From: Talpa occidentalis
Taxonomy: Eukaryota; Chordata; Mammalia; Eulipotyphla; Talpidae
DNA length: 64,000 bases
Reading direction: 5' to 3'
Assembly (NCBI RefSeq): GCF_014898055.3
Contig: NW_023601433.1
Location: 90,796,038 to 90,860,037, forward strand
This document shows positions 22,682-52,300 of the stretch, piece after piece. The position numbers and the translations under genes are program-made. Every line of letters starts with the position of its first letter. The first letter of the stretch is position 1. A model generated the notes under the pieces. That model saw nothing but the letters and a program-made list of their open reading frames with translations. It searched no databases and had not been told where the DNA came from.

Positions 22682-23281
22682 ATTTATAGGGTAGCTTTTT
22701 AGCAAAAAATAAAATTCCCTTTTTAAAAAATGGGATTTAAATATTGTTGGCATTCTTTGGTTCCTCATATGACTCTTGCTATTCCCAGTGTTTTTTTTTT
22801 TTAAGATTTATTTATTTATTTATGCAAGCACTGTGTACAGTCAGAAGCGCGGGAGGGTGGGAGGATTCACCAGAGCCAGAGCGGGGAACAGAACGGGCAG
22901 ACGGACAAAATACCCTGCTGAGGGGAGCAGCGGGCATGTCTGTGCACCATGTGGTACCCTCGCCGGTGGCCGGGGATTGAACCGGTGCTGCAGAGGCTGC
23001 AGGCAGGTTCGCAGCCCAGCACTCAACCGCTGAGCCACTGGGGAGGCCCCCCAGTGTTTTTTTCTTTCTTTCTTTTCCTTGAGCCTTAGCACCCTCTTCA
23101 TTTATGATGCTTCTGACCTTGTATGGTTTGCAAGCTTACCTAGAAATAGGCTCACTGTTGAACTAACACAGATGAACAAATTTTGATATCACCATATTTC
23201 TTGTCTATTATGGAACCTCCACTGAAATAATCAGGTTTTCAGTTCTAGGATGAGACAGAAAATGAAAGTGTTCTGTTTGGT
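22682..23281. repeat. Repeat pair copy 2 (matches 17018-17640)
   Basis: Homologous to 17018-17640 once the SINEs are removed. This copy was interrupted at a different point by a SINE in the opposite orientation, so both insertions came after the two copies arose. Confidence 0.75.
22790..23051 (-). mobile_element. tRNA-derived SINE, young subfamily
   Basis: This reversed copy lies inside the repeat pair. CCCAGTGTTTTTTT occurs on both sides as the target-site duplication. Confidence 0.9.
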
Positions 23282-23283
23282 AT

Positions 23284-23445
23284 TGTTACCTAACAGGGAG
23301 AGGGGCACCCCAGACTCTGCAAACCTGCTTGCTCTAAATATGTTCTGCCATCCACCACATCAACACAAACCATATGAGACTTTAATGAAAAGGAACTCTA
23401 ATACAATTAGTAAACAATACAGGAGAGGCAAAGATTATAGTTTCT
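23284..23445 (-). mobile_element. LTR-like fragment, copy of 870-1042
   Basis: It begins TGTTACC and continues with sequence matching the reverse of 1042-870, including the word AATACAATTAGTAAA. It is truncated where L1 sequence starts near 23450. Confidence 0.6.
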
Positions 23446-23449
23446 AACA

Positions 23450-23959
23450 CTACGGGATTTGCACATCAAAGACATCTTTACAGACACATCACCCAAAGCA
23501 GTGATAGTGAAGACAAAGATAAACAGCTGGGACTACATCAAATTAAAGAGCTTCTGCACAGCAAAAGAGACAATAACCAAAACAAAGAGAAACCCCACCA
23601 ACTGGGAGAACATTTTGCACCCCAACACTAATGATAAAGGACTGATCACAAAAATCTGCAAAGAGCTGATGAGACTCAGCAACAACAAAGAAAATAATCC
23701 AGTCAAAAAATGGGCAGAAGAGCTAAAAAGAAACTTCTCTGAAGAGGAAATGCAAATGGCCAACAGACATATGAAAAAATGTTCAACATCACTTGCAATC
23801 AGGGAAATGCAAATCAAAACTACCATGAGATACCATCTCACACCAGTGAGAATGGCACATATTAAAAAAACTAGCAACAACAAATGTTGGCGAGGATGTG
23901 GAGAAAAAGGAACTCTTCTGCACTGTTGGTGGGAGTGCAAACTGGTCCAACCACTAGGG
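23450..23959 (+). mobile_element. L1 ORF2 C-terminal fragment, cut by the gap
   Basis: An open sense frame runs through the L1 ORF2 C-terminal region ([40 protein letters not shown]) and into the N run. It closely matches the antisense young L1 at 30832-32506, so it belongs to a recently active family. It is 5'-truncated. Confidence 0.92.
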
Positions 23960-24059
23960 NNNNNNNNNNNNNNNNNNNNNNNNNNNNNNNNNNNNNNNNN
24001 NNNNNNNNNNNNNNNNNNNNNNNNNNNNNNNNNNNNNNNNNNNNNNNNNNNNNNNNNNN
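23960..24059. other. Assembly gap, 100 N
   Basis: Exactly 100 N, the usual placeholder for a gap of unknown size. It joins an L1 fragment to the CpG-rich 5' end of ANKLE2. Confidence 0.99.
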
Positions 24060-24130
24060 CGCGCGCCGCCTGCAGGACCCCGCGGGCGGACAGAGCGGCG
24101 GCCGGGCCTGCGCGGCTCCTCGCGGCGGCG

Positions 24131-41361
<17,231 letters not shown>

Positions 41362-42558
41362 GCACCCCAGGAAGAAGGGGACACCGTTAGCACTAAAGCT
41401 TCACACGAGAGCACGTTCCACTTCATTTATTAACCTCACGGTGGGTGGGCGAGCTGTGGCCGTGCACGTGTCGGGGTGTGGTCAAGGTCCTGCAGACGGC
41501 TCCTCCCTAGGAGCAAGGGAGAAACAACTGGGCAGCTGGCGCAGCAGCTTGGATGTGTGTGCTCTGGGGCCGGCCATTGTGGCCAGCGAGGGGTGCACGG
41601 GGTGCGTGGGGTTGGGCTGCTGGTGCCCATGCAGCGGGAGGGCGTTCCCAGGGGCCACTTCAGCTCCTGGGAAGGGGCGTGTTCTGGGAGGGCTGTTGTC
41701 ACTCGGCTCCTGATGCGAGGGCCTTGGCTCTACTGCTCGGCCAGTTGCTCAAGTCCAGGGATGACGATCCTGGCTTTGAGAGCCACGGTGACATCTGCCA
41801 TTTGGGCTGGAAACACGCCTGGGCCAGTGACCACAGAAGCAGCTTCTCCTGGACAGTTGTCCTGCGGGCGGCCACACGGCTGCACCGCCCGGCTCCTGGC
41901 CTCCTCACAAAGCGACTGCTCCAGGCCGCTTGGGGGAGCCCCGCTCTGCACCAGAGGGCCCCAGTGTCCCGGGAGCCTCAGTGCCTTTTGTACATCGCTT
42001 TTCCCCGACCTCGCTTTTTGGGACTACCCAGTGATGCTAAGTAGGGTGAATTTCTTTGTAAAATTCTGAAACTTGTATAAGACGCCTTACTCCTTCCACC
42101 TGGTGACAGGAGACCGGCCAGCAGTCCCGGAGGCCAAGCGGGTCCAGCCTCAGGGGCCACCCAGTGCTTGCGTGCGTGCAGCCGATGGCCGAGGGCAAGG
42201 CCAGTGCCTCACAGACCCCGGGGCCCGTCCTCAGGGGATGCCGTGGGTGTCTGGCCGCGGCCTGTCAGCGGGCCCAGCCCCAGCAACTGCTTCGTTGCAC
42301 CTTTGGAGGTTTTGTTCTTTTTAAAGATACTTAATAATTATTTTTAAAACACGTGGTAGTAATTCTAAGCTTTTGGAAAAGCTCTTTTCCCAAGCCAGGG
42401 CAGTGGCCATTGGTGATGCACAAGTGGTGCTGGGATGGGCTACAGAACCCGTGGGCTCGGCCCCTGCTCAACCAGGTGGCTGGGAAGCCCAGGCCCAGAG
42501 GGGCTCCCCCTGGGCTGGCGGCAGTAGGCGGCTCCGCCGGAATGATTCTTGGATGCTC
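41362..42558. other. ANKLE2 3' flank and probable 3' UTR
   Basis: No further coding sequence recognised. I could not place a convincing polyadenylation site. Confidence 0.5.
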
Positions 42559-42658
42559 NNNNNNNNNNNNNNNNNNNNNNNNNNNNNNNNNNNNNNNNNN
42601 NNNNNNNNNNNNNNNNNNNNNNNNNNNNNNNNNNNNNNNNNNNNNNNNNNNNNNNNNN
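42559..42658. other. Assembly gap, 100 N
   Basis: Exactly 100 N between the ANKLE2 3' flank and an antisense L1 inside SMC2. Confidence 0.99.
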
Positions 42659-45600
42659 TTTCAGTTTGATGTAATCCCAGGCGTTTATCTTTTCCTTGAC
42701 TTTCTTTGCTTTGGGTGATGAGTCTTTAAAGATGTTACTGGGATGTATGTCTTGCAGTGTTTTACCTATATTTTCTTCTATGTATTTTATGGTTTTAGGT
42801 CTTATGTCCAGTTCTTTTATCCATTCTGAGTTGATTTTTGTGCATGATGAGAGATAGTAGTCTAGTTTCATTTTTTTGCACGTGGTAATTCAGTTTTCCC
42901 AACACCATTTATTGAACAAACTGTCGATGTTCCATTGCATATTCTTTGCTCCTTTGTCAAAGATTAGTTGTCCATATAAGTGTGGCTTTATATCTGGGCG
43001 CTCTATTCGGTTCCATGGGTCTTTGTGTCTGTTTTTGTCCCAGTACCAAACTGTTTTAATTATTAAGGCTTTGTAATTTTAATTATTAAGGCTTGAAGTT
43101 TGGAAGTGTGATACCTCCTTTCCCCTTTGTTTTTTCATCAGTAGGGCTTTGTTTGGCTATTCACATTTTTTTGTGGTTCCATATGAATTTCATCAATATT
43201 TGTTCTATTTCTTTGAAGAATGTCATTGTGATTTTTTATTGGAATAGCATTGAATCTGTAAATTGCTTTTGGTAGAATGGCCATTTTAATAATGTTAATT
43301 CTTCCAATCCATGAGCAGGGGATGTCTTTCCATTTCTTTGTCTTTTATTTCTTTTAACAGTGTTTTATCATTTTCTTTGTATAGGTCTTTCACCTCTTTT
43401 GTTAGCTTTATTCCCAAGTATTTGATTTTTTTGTTTGAATTATAAAAGGGATGGTTTCTTGATTTCTTCTTCAGCTTTATGTGTATAGGAAGGATACTGA
43501 TTTTTGTGTGTTGATTTTGTATCCTGCTACTTTACTAAACTGGTTGATTATTTTCAGGAGTTTTTCTGTGGAGTTTTTAGGGTTCTCTATGTATATTATC
43601 ATATTATCTGCAAATAGTGATAGTTGTACTTCTTCTTTCCCTGTTTGGATTCCTTGTATGTCTTTTTCTTGTTTTATTGCTCTAGCTAGGACCTCCAGTA
43701 TTATATTGAAGATCACTGGTGAGAGAGGACATCCTTGTCTTCTTCCTGATCTTAAAGGAAAGGCCTTCAGTTTTTCACCATTGAAAATAATATTGGCAGT
43801 GGGTTTGTTGTATATGGCTTTTATCATGTTAAGGTATGTTTCTTCTATTCTGAGAATTTCAGGGGCCTTCATAAATGGATGTTGGACTTTGTTGAATGCT
43901 TTTTCAGCATCTATTGATATGATCATATGGGTTTTATTTTTCTTTTTTGTTGATGTGTTGGATTACACTTCTCGATTTTCGTATGTTAAACCATCCTTGT
44001 GCCCCTGGATGAATCCCACTTGATCATGGTGTTTTATCCCTTTGATGCATTGTTGGATTCTGTTGGCAAGGATTTTGTTGAGGATTTTTGCGTCAGTGTT
44101 CATTAGGGAGATTGGCCTGTAATTTTCTTTTTTCTTTCTGTCTTTGGTTTTGGTATTAGTGTAATGCTGGCTTCCGTAGAACATATTTGGTAGTACTCCT
44201 TCTTTCTCAATTTTCAGAGAGAGTTTGTGTAGGATAGGCACTAATTCCCTGCTGAACGTTTGGTAGAATTCATTTGTGAAGCTGTCTGGGCCTGGGGTTT
44301 TGTTTTTAGGGAGTGCTTTGATTACTGCCTCGGTTTCACTGCTTGTAATTCGTCTGTTTAGGTGTTCAATTTCTTCTTTATCCAGCTTTGGATGATTATA
44401 TTATTATAGGAATTTGTTCATCTCTTCTAGATTATCAAATTTGTTTGCATATAAGTGTTCATAGTAATCTGATTATTTCTGCTGAGTTTGTTGTGATTTC
44501 TCCTCTTTCATTTATAATCCTATCTATATGTGTTTTCTGTCATTTTTTTCTCTGTAAGCCTGGCTAGAGGTATGTCTATTTTATTTTTTCAAAGAACCAG
44601 CTTTTGATTTCATTGCTGTTTTGGATTATTTTTTTAATTTCTATTCGTTTATTTCTGCTTTGATTTTTATTTCCTATCTTCTGCTGGCTTTATGGTGTTT
44701 TTTGCTGTTTTTTTTTTTTTTTTTTTTTTTCAAGCTCTTTGAGATATGAGATTGGGTTGTTTCTTTGAGTTCTTTCTTGTTTTTTTTTTTTAAAGATTTA
44801 TTTATTTTTATACAAGAACCCGGGGTATAGGGCAGATGTGCGGGAGGGTGAGAGGAGTCACCAGAGACAGAGTGGGGAACAGAACAGGCAGACTGATGAA
44901 ATACACAGCTGAGGGGAGCAGCGGGCGAGACAGGAGAGGTCTGCCGCGCCATGTGGGACCCTCGCCGGCCGGCCAGGATTGAACCCGCACTGCAGAGGCT
45001 GTGGACAGCTTCACAGTGCGGCGCTCAACCACCTGTGCCACCAGGGAGGCCCTCTTTCTTGTTTTTTGATGTGAGCCTGTATTGTTACCTATTTTCCTCT
45101 TATTACTGCTTTTGCTGCATCCCATACATTCTGGAAAGTGGTGTCCTCCTTGTCATTCAACTCAAAGTATTTTTCAATTTCTTCTTTGATCTCCTCATTA
45201 GTCCAGTGGTCTTCCAGTAGTGTGGATTTCAATCTCCATGAAGTGGGAGACTTCCTTGTTTTCTTTTCATGATTTACTTCTAGTTTGATGCCTTTATGAT
45301 CAGAGAATGATTTGGAATGATTTTGATCTTCATGTATCTGTTGATGTTTGTCTTGTGGCCCAGAATGTGATCGATTGTGGAGAATGATCTGTGCATGTTT
45401 GAGAAAAATGTGTACTCAGATTTTTTTGGGTGCAGTGTCCTATAGATGTCTGTTAAGTCCATGAATTCTATGTCTTTATTTAGGGCTCTAGTGTCTATTT
45501 TTTGTCTCGTTGATCTGTCCATTGGTGAGAATGGGGTGTTGAAATCTCCCACTATATATGTATTTTCTTTAATGTCTGTTTTCAGAGCTGATAATAATTG

Positions 45601-48491
45601 TCTAATATATTTTGGTACTCCTTCATTTGGTGAGTATATGTTCATGAGTATTATAGCTTCCTGATGTATTGTCCCCTTGATCATAATGTAGTGTCCATCA
45701 ATGTCTCTTTTTACCTTTTTTAACTTGAAGTGTAGCTGTTCCTGTCTTCTTTTTTTGGTCCATTTGCATGTAGAATTGTTTTCCAACCTTTTACTTTAAG
45801 TCTGTGTTTATTTTTTGTGGTTAAATGTGTTTCCTAGAGAAAGCGGAACGTTGGATTTTGTTTTTTTAATTTGTGTCTCTTTATTGATGAGTTTAATCCA
45901 TTTACATTTAGAGTTAATATTGATATGTTGGTATCTGTATTTGCCATTTTGTTTGTCTTTTTTGTGATTTCATTCCTCACTTTATTCTGTTCTTAATCAT
46001 TCCACTGTTGGTTTTGGCTTTAGGACTTCTTGTAGAATTTTTTGGAGTGGGGGTTAGTTGGGGTTGTAATGAATTTCTGGAGTCTGTTTGAAAAGGTCCA
46101 TATTTTTTCTTCATAGAGGAAGGAGAGCTTTATAGAGTAAAGTATTCTTGGTTGGCATTTGCTGTGTTGAATGAAGTCTGCTGAATGTTACTCCATTCTC
46201 TTTTTGCCCGTAGTGTTTGTTCAGAGAAGTCTGAGGTTAACCTGATTGATTTTCCCTTAAAAGTTATCTGTTTCTTCCCCTTGCTAGTTTCATTATTTTT
46301 TTTTTTTTGTCTTGGACTCTTGCAGGCTTTACTGTTATGTGTCTTGCTGTAGTTTTCTTTTCACTGTGGTAATTGGGTGTTCTCACTTCTGGCATGTCTA
46401 TATTCATCTCCTTTTTCATGTTTGGGAAGTTTTCTTCTATTATCTCCTTGAATAATTTCTCAGATCCTTTGTCTCCTCACCTTCTAGAATGCCTGTAACT
46501 CTTACATTTCCTCTCTTCGTGGAGTCTGATAATTCTTGAATATTGTCCTCATTCTTCTTCCTTTGTACTTCTCTCTCTCTTTCTTTTATTTCTGGTTCTT
46601 TTATTTCTGTATCTTCAAGAGTACTGATCCGTTCTTCCATTTCCTCAATTCTGTTTTCAATGCTTTTCCGAGAGCTCTCTGTCTCCTCCAGTAATCTTTT
46701 AGTCTCCTCTTTTTATTTCCTTTCTTAAGGTCTCATTTTCGTTCTTCAATTCATTGATATTTTGTCTCATATAATTTTTTTCCTTTCCGTATTCTTTACA
46801 CTTTTTAATCATGATGAATCTAAATTTTCTGACAGGCAGAGAAGTTCTTCCATGTCATTGTTGTTGAGTTCTGGTGACTGATTTTCTTTTTGTGGTGTGT
46901 CCTTCCCCTGTGGGCTTGCTCGATTATTTATATTTTTCCTTCTCCCTTCTGTTTGCTTTCTATTTAGTTCTGTGCATTGAGATGTTGTGCCACTGGTGTT
47001 GGCGGGCGTCTCTTTGGATTGCTTCTTCAAGGGTGTCAGAAACTGTTTACCAGACTGAGACCAGCACTTTAGGCCAAAACTCCACTAGGGTTTTGATGCT
47101 GTGGCTGTGTTGCTGGGCTCAGTCTGTTACAGTTCCCTCCCTCCATATTTACTCAGCTCCAGCAGGGAATCAGCTAGTTGGTGATTTTGCTCTGGTCACT
47201 AGGTGGCACCAGAGATCTGTACTTGCCAACCTGTGCTTTTCCCCATAGTTCTCTGAGAAACTGGGTGGGGCTGGGGTAGGAGAGCACCTCAACACAGGGG
47301 CGGATTGCTCACGCTGGAAGCTGTGTCTGCCCCATGTTCACCTGTTGCTGTGCCCTGAATTCTGCACTCTAATTCTCAATCCCAGGGTCTCAGATCCAAA
47401 ACACCAGCTGTCACTCTGTGCAGTGCCCACTGTTACGGCAAATCCCATGCCCCAGATCTTATGCCTGGCTCTCAGTTCCAGAATGGGGTCTTGCTCCATG
47501 CCTTGTTTCCATTCTTACCCCTGTTTGTATGGCCTGCCCTCTCTCAGAGCCGGAGGGGGGTTTTGGAAACCCTGGCTTCCGACTACTAGGAAGTGGGTGA
47601 TTTTGTTCTGTTCATTAGGTGGCAGCAGAGATCTTTCCTAGTATCCTTCCAGAACTGTGCTTTTGCCCTGTGGGTCTCCTGGCGAACTGAGTGGGGGTGG
47701 CGTGGAATGCCTCAACGGTGTGGGGGTGCTGTGTATGCCCTGTGCCGCGTGGTGTGGGGATCCCCCCCGCCCTGAATTTCACTCTCGGTTTTCAGCTCTG
47801 AAGCCCTCAGATCTGGGGCGCCGCGGTAGCCCAGTTCAGTGTTGGCAGAAATGGCGCCTTTTGCACCCTGCTCCAGTGCCCAGGCGCCTGGTTTTTGATA
47901 ACCCAGTGAGGGTCATTCACCTCAGTGCCGGCTCCCTCACATCTCCCCACAAACCTAGGTCCCAGGGATCTGGGCAGCCACGATCCGCGTATGCTTTTCC
48001 AGCGCGGGTGCGCTTTTCCGCGCAAGTTTACTGCCTGGCCTTTGGCTATTTGCAGGTCTCTCTGCGGAGTCCTTTTCTTCCTCCAGTGGCGCCAGGAGCC
48101 ATTCACTCACCTCCTTGGCGGTTCCCGCAGGATTCTCCATAGTTCCCGGTCTTGGGTTGTTGTGCCTGCAGTAGTTCCTTTCCACTCACTGTCCCACTTG
48201 ATCTCTAGTTTGCTCTTGTTTTTTGTTGGTTTTTTTTTTTTTTTTTCTCCTTCTTATTGGTCGGAGAGTGCCGGCTTTGTGGGTGGCGGAGGGTAGCAAG
48301 GTTCTGAGCTTTCCTCTCTTCTCGTCCTCTTTTATTGTAACTTTCCTCTTTGCGCAGTTTGCCAGAGTCGCCCATTTATCTTCCGTGTCCCGGTTCTCCC
48401 AGGGACCTGCCGCTTTTCCTCCCTATTAACCGGTTTTATGGGAGAACTTACTGGTAGCGTTTCTCCACCACCATGTTGATCCTCTCTCCCC
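42659..48491 (-). mobile_element. Near full-length L1, antisense, 3' end lost in the gap
   Basis: On the minus strand: a 5' end near 48491 (GGGAGAGAGGATCAACATGG), a GC-richer 5' untranslated region to about 47030, ORF1 starting at about 47030 (fragments 47030-46809 and 46640-46440, the latter a charged coiled-coil-like segment), then ORF2. The endonuclease region is open at 45786-45280 and the reverse transcriptase region at 44241-43963 and 43926-43477. Stops and frameshifts break both ORFs. A SINE interrupts ORF2 at 44778-45052. The last part of ORF2 and the 3' end are missing at the gap. Confidence 0.93.
44778..45052 (-). mobile_element. tRNA-derived SINE nested in the L1
   Basis: Reversed copy inside L1 ORF2, with TCTTTCTTGTTTTTT on both sides. 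It is younger than this L1. Confidence 0.94.
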
Positions 48492-49232
48492 TTATAAATT
48501 CTATCTTTAGACAACATCTTAACGAAAACTTCTAATTTGAAAACTGTCAATACATAGAAATCAAGGTGGTTTCAAAGAAATAATCCTTGAAATAGGAATT
48601 GATAGAATATAGACATTTTTGAAAAAGGTATACTGACAGAATTATCCTTATAATGTTAAAACTGATTAATATTTACTTTTTTCAGAGTGCTTTTCAAAGG
48701 ATTTATTTTTTTAAGTTCTTAAATGTTATGAGGTATTAGTGATACTGTGGATAAAGAAACTGAGGCAAAGAGAATATTACGTGACTTGTTCAAGTTCTGA
48801 AAGCATTGCCACAGTTGAGATGCAAATGTTATGCCATTTTTCATCCTCGTAGACATAAAATATGATTGGTCTCACTTGGAAGAATTTTCAGTAGGCACGG
48901 CTGTTGAAATCTGAATGATGTTAGTCTTATTTTTGCCTTTTTAGATTTGAATTTGAAGGAAATCAGGAGGGAGAAATTACTGGCTTCAATTTTTAAAGAG
49001 ATGTTTTCTGGAAATTCAGTAGCAGAATTTTTGATTTTTAGAATTAGAGGCCAGAAATGTTTCTTCAATGTTAGGATTATGCTGGTATGTACATTTTTAT
49101 GTACTTCCATTATCCATTTTGGCCATTATTTTGGTAGGGTGCTAAGGTCAAGGCCTTAAATGGTATTCTTAGTGTGAACTTTATGTAGCGCATTGTCGTG
49201 GATTCTTAAAATATTATTCAATGTCATTACAG
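48492..49232. other. SMC2 intron before the first visible exon
   Basis: AT-rich unique intron sequence. I looked for the SMC2 exons encoding the N-terminus and found none here. Confidence 0.6.
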
Positions 49233-49343
49233 ATTTTGTCCATGATAGAAGAAGCGGCTGGAACCAGGATGTATGAATACAAAAAAATAGCTGCCCAGAA
49301 AACTATAGAAAAAAAGGAGGCTAAGCTTAAAGAAATTAAGACG
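49233..49343 (+). CDS. SMC2: SMC2 exon, residues ~161-197
   Basis: Encodes [20 protein letters not shown], the conserved end of the N-terminal ATPase lobe leading into the coiled coil. 37 codons, phase 0. Confidence 0.96.
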
Positions 49344-52300
49344 GTAATGAAATTTATATAAAATGTCTAAATTTTTTTTTAAAGATTTGTTTATTTATTT
49401 ATACAAGCACTGGGTACAGTCAGAAGCGCGGAAGGGTGAGAGAATTCACCAGAGCCAGAGCTGGGAACAGAACAGGCAGATTGACGAAATACACTACTGA
49501 GGGGAGCAGTGGGCGCAGCAGGAGAGGTCTGTCACGTCATGTGGGACCCTTGTTGGGGGCCGGGGATCGAACCGGAGCTGCAGAGGCTGCGGGCAGCTTT
49601 GCAGCCCAGTGCTCAACCGCTGCGCCACCAGGGGAGGCCCTATATGAAATGTTTATAAAGAAGACAGTGATTTTTTTTGACATTGCTTTCCTATAAAGAA
49701 GGAAATTTTCTCCTATTCATTTTCCTTAGCCTCCCATGTTATTTTTCCTAATGGTACTTTACATACTTTTTCCTTTATTTTTTAGATACTTGAAGAAGAG
49801 ATTACACCAACCATTCAAAAATTAAAAGAGGTATACACTATAGATGTGAAGATAACCAATTATAATGTCTCTCAAAATTGGTGATGTGTTCAGGATCAAA
49901 CATGAGGAATGAATTGTATACTAAACAGGAATTTTTTTTTCTGGGATGAAATAAGGAATAGAATTAGTACTCTGTAACTCAGCCTTCTGCTTTTAGAGGA
50001 CATGTACTTTATATCTATTAAGTCATAATGATTTTGAAGATTGCTCTTCATAATCTCAGAAAATGATTTGCCATATTTCAATGTTTTGTTGGAGAGAAAT
50101 AAGTCTAGATTTTCTTGCATAACCAGAATTGACTGGAGTAATATTTCTTGATGATAATGGCAGTCTTCCCTTGTTAGCATGAATAACTCCTAGCATGATT
50201 GGGACTATCACTACCATTATTGCTGTCAAGGCATTTGGTGAGTGAAGGTAATGAAACATGACTGAATTTCCTTTAAAATATGTACAGTTCTTGAAGTCAT
50301 AATCAGTGTTTCAGAAAAGAATGCACTTTCACTGAATTTATTAAATGCTCCTTAAATTTTTGTCCTTCTCAGAGCTATTTTCTGAGTCCATATAAGAGTT
50401 TAGATATTATTGGAAAGACTGAAAAATTCTGATCTTGACGCTACCTCTTGCACAATTTAATAGAAAACACTAGGTCAGTAATTTTAACTTATGTTTTATA
50501 CCTAATTTTGCCAAATTTCTCTAAATCTAGCAGCATGGATGAGTCATTTCACCACTCTGAATTTCTTCATCAGCAAAGTAGGAATTTTAAGTGTTACTGT
50601 GTCTGCCCCATAGGGTCCTTATGGAAATAAAGTTTAGTGTATGTGAGCAAAAGCTTTTAAATAGTTAAATGAATGAATGTCTTTGCAGTGTACAACAAAA
50701 AAATTTAGTATATCATTGGTGAGTGTGTAGGTTACTGTCTACCCCTTATCTGTGACCATATGTCCGTTTGTCCCAACTGCATAAAATATGTATTAAAATA
50801 AATATCCTCGTCGAATTTACTGGGAATGGTTTAATGTTAAATAAAAGCCAGAGTTCTTTTGTTAAAGTTTTTTAAAGTTGATAATCCAAATCCATGATCA
50901 CTTAAATATAAGGCAAAGTTTATTCTGTCTTGTAAGGAAAAATTGTATGCATGTTGCTGTTTGATTCTTTCCAAGTTTATTTAAATGTGGGTTTTGAGTT
51001 ATATTATGTTGGTGATTTCTCTTTCAGGAAAGATCTTCCTACCTGGAATACCAAAAAGTAATGAGGGAGATAGAACATTTGAGTCGTTTATATATTGCTT
51101 ATCAGTTTTTGCTGGCTGAAGATACCAAAGAACGCTCAGCTGAGGAGTTTAAAGAAATGCACGATAGAGTTGTAAAGCTTCAAGAAGAATTATCTGAGAA
51201 TGATAAAAAAATAAAAGCTCTCAGTCATGAAATAGAAGATTTGGAAAAAAGAAAAGATAAGGTTAGGCATATACATAAGAATGGATAATATACTCTGAAA
51301 AATCATATATTATAACTAGAATCTACTTGGCATTGTCTTCCATATTGATTTGTTAATCTTAAGTATGATAACAAAATAGCTTTTTAACAAGCTTACTTGT
51401 ACTTCACGTAGAAATCATTGGATGCATTTGATTATAGGAAATTGGAGGAATACTACGCTCTTTAGAAGATGCTCTTGCAGAAGCTCAGCGAGTTAATACT
51501 AAATCTCAAAGTGCCTTTGATCTTAAGAAGAAAAATCTGGAAAGTGAAGAGAACAAACGTAAAGAACTAGAGAAAAACATGGTCGAGGTAAGCATATAGA
51601 AATTTTATTTAATTTCACTAATATGCATTTTTCCATTCTGTCAGTATTTATTTAGTGCTATGGACCAAGTATAGTTGTTGGGCTGGGGAATATGGCAATG
51701 TCGACTATAACAAAAATGGACAAAACATTTTCTGGGTCTTCATTCCGTTGAGGGAAATGATGCGAAAATAACTGTGCAAGATGATTTGTTTTATAGTGAT
51801 AACTGTGATGTAGAGGAAAAAATAAAGCAGGGTAGGGGATTAGGAATATTAGGGTACAGTTTGGAATTTTTAATTTAATAGATATTGAAGAGCTCATTGA
51901 GAGGGTGATTCTTCATTGATGACCATAGGAGGTAGAGGTCAGAGAACCATGTAGATAAATTGGGAGGCTTTGGGGACAAATTTCCAGCAGAAGAGCACTA
52001 ATTGCTCCAGGTCCCTAAGGTATTAGAAAAATAAATAATTGGGCTGCTGGTACTAAGTATAGGGATACAGAAAGGTGATAGGTGTATGATAACACATTTT
52101 TGCAGTGTGTACAGTTTCTGAGTAAGAGACAAGGGATGTCACGAGTTGATCGAGAGGATGACATTTTTAATGTTTTAATTAGGCTGTTCTAACGTGTGTG
52201 TGGGGGTGTGTAGAAGAACTGGGGTGTAAGCAGTGAGGGAATGAGAGGATTCACCAGAGACAGTGGGGAGCAGAACAGGCAGATGTACTGAAATACACTG

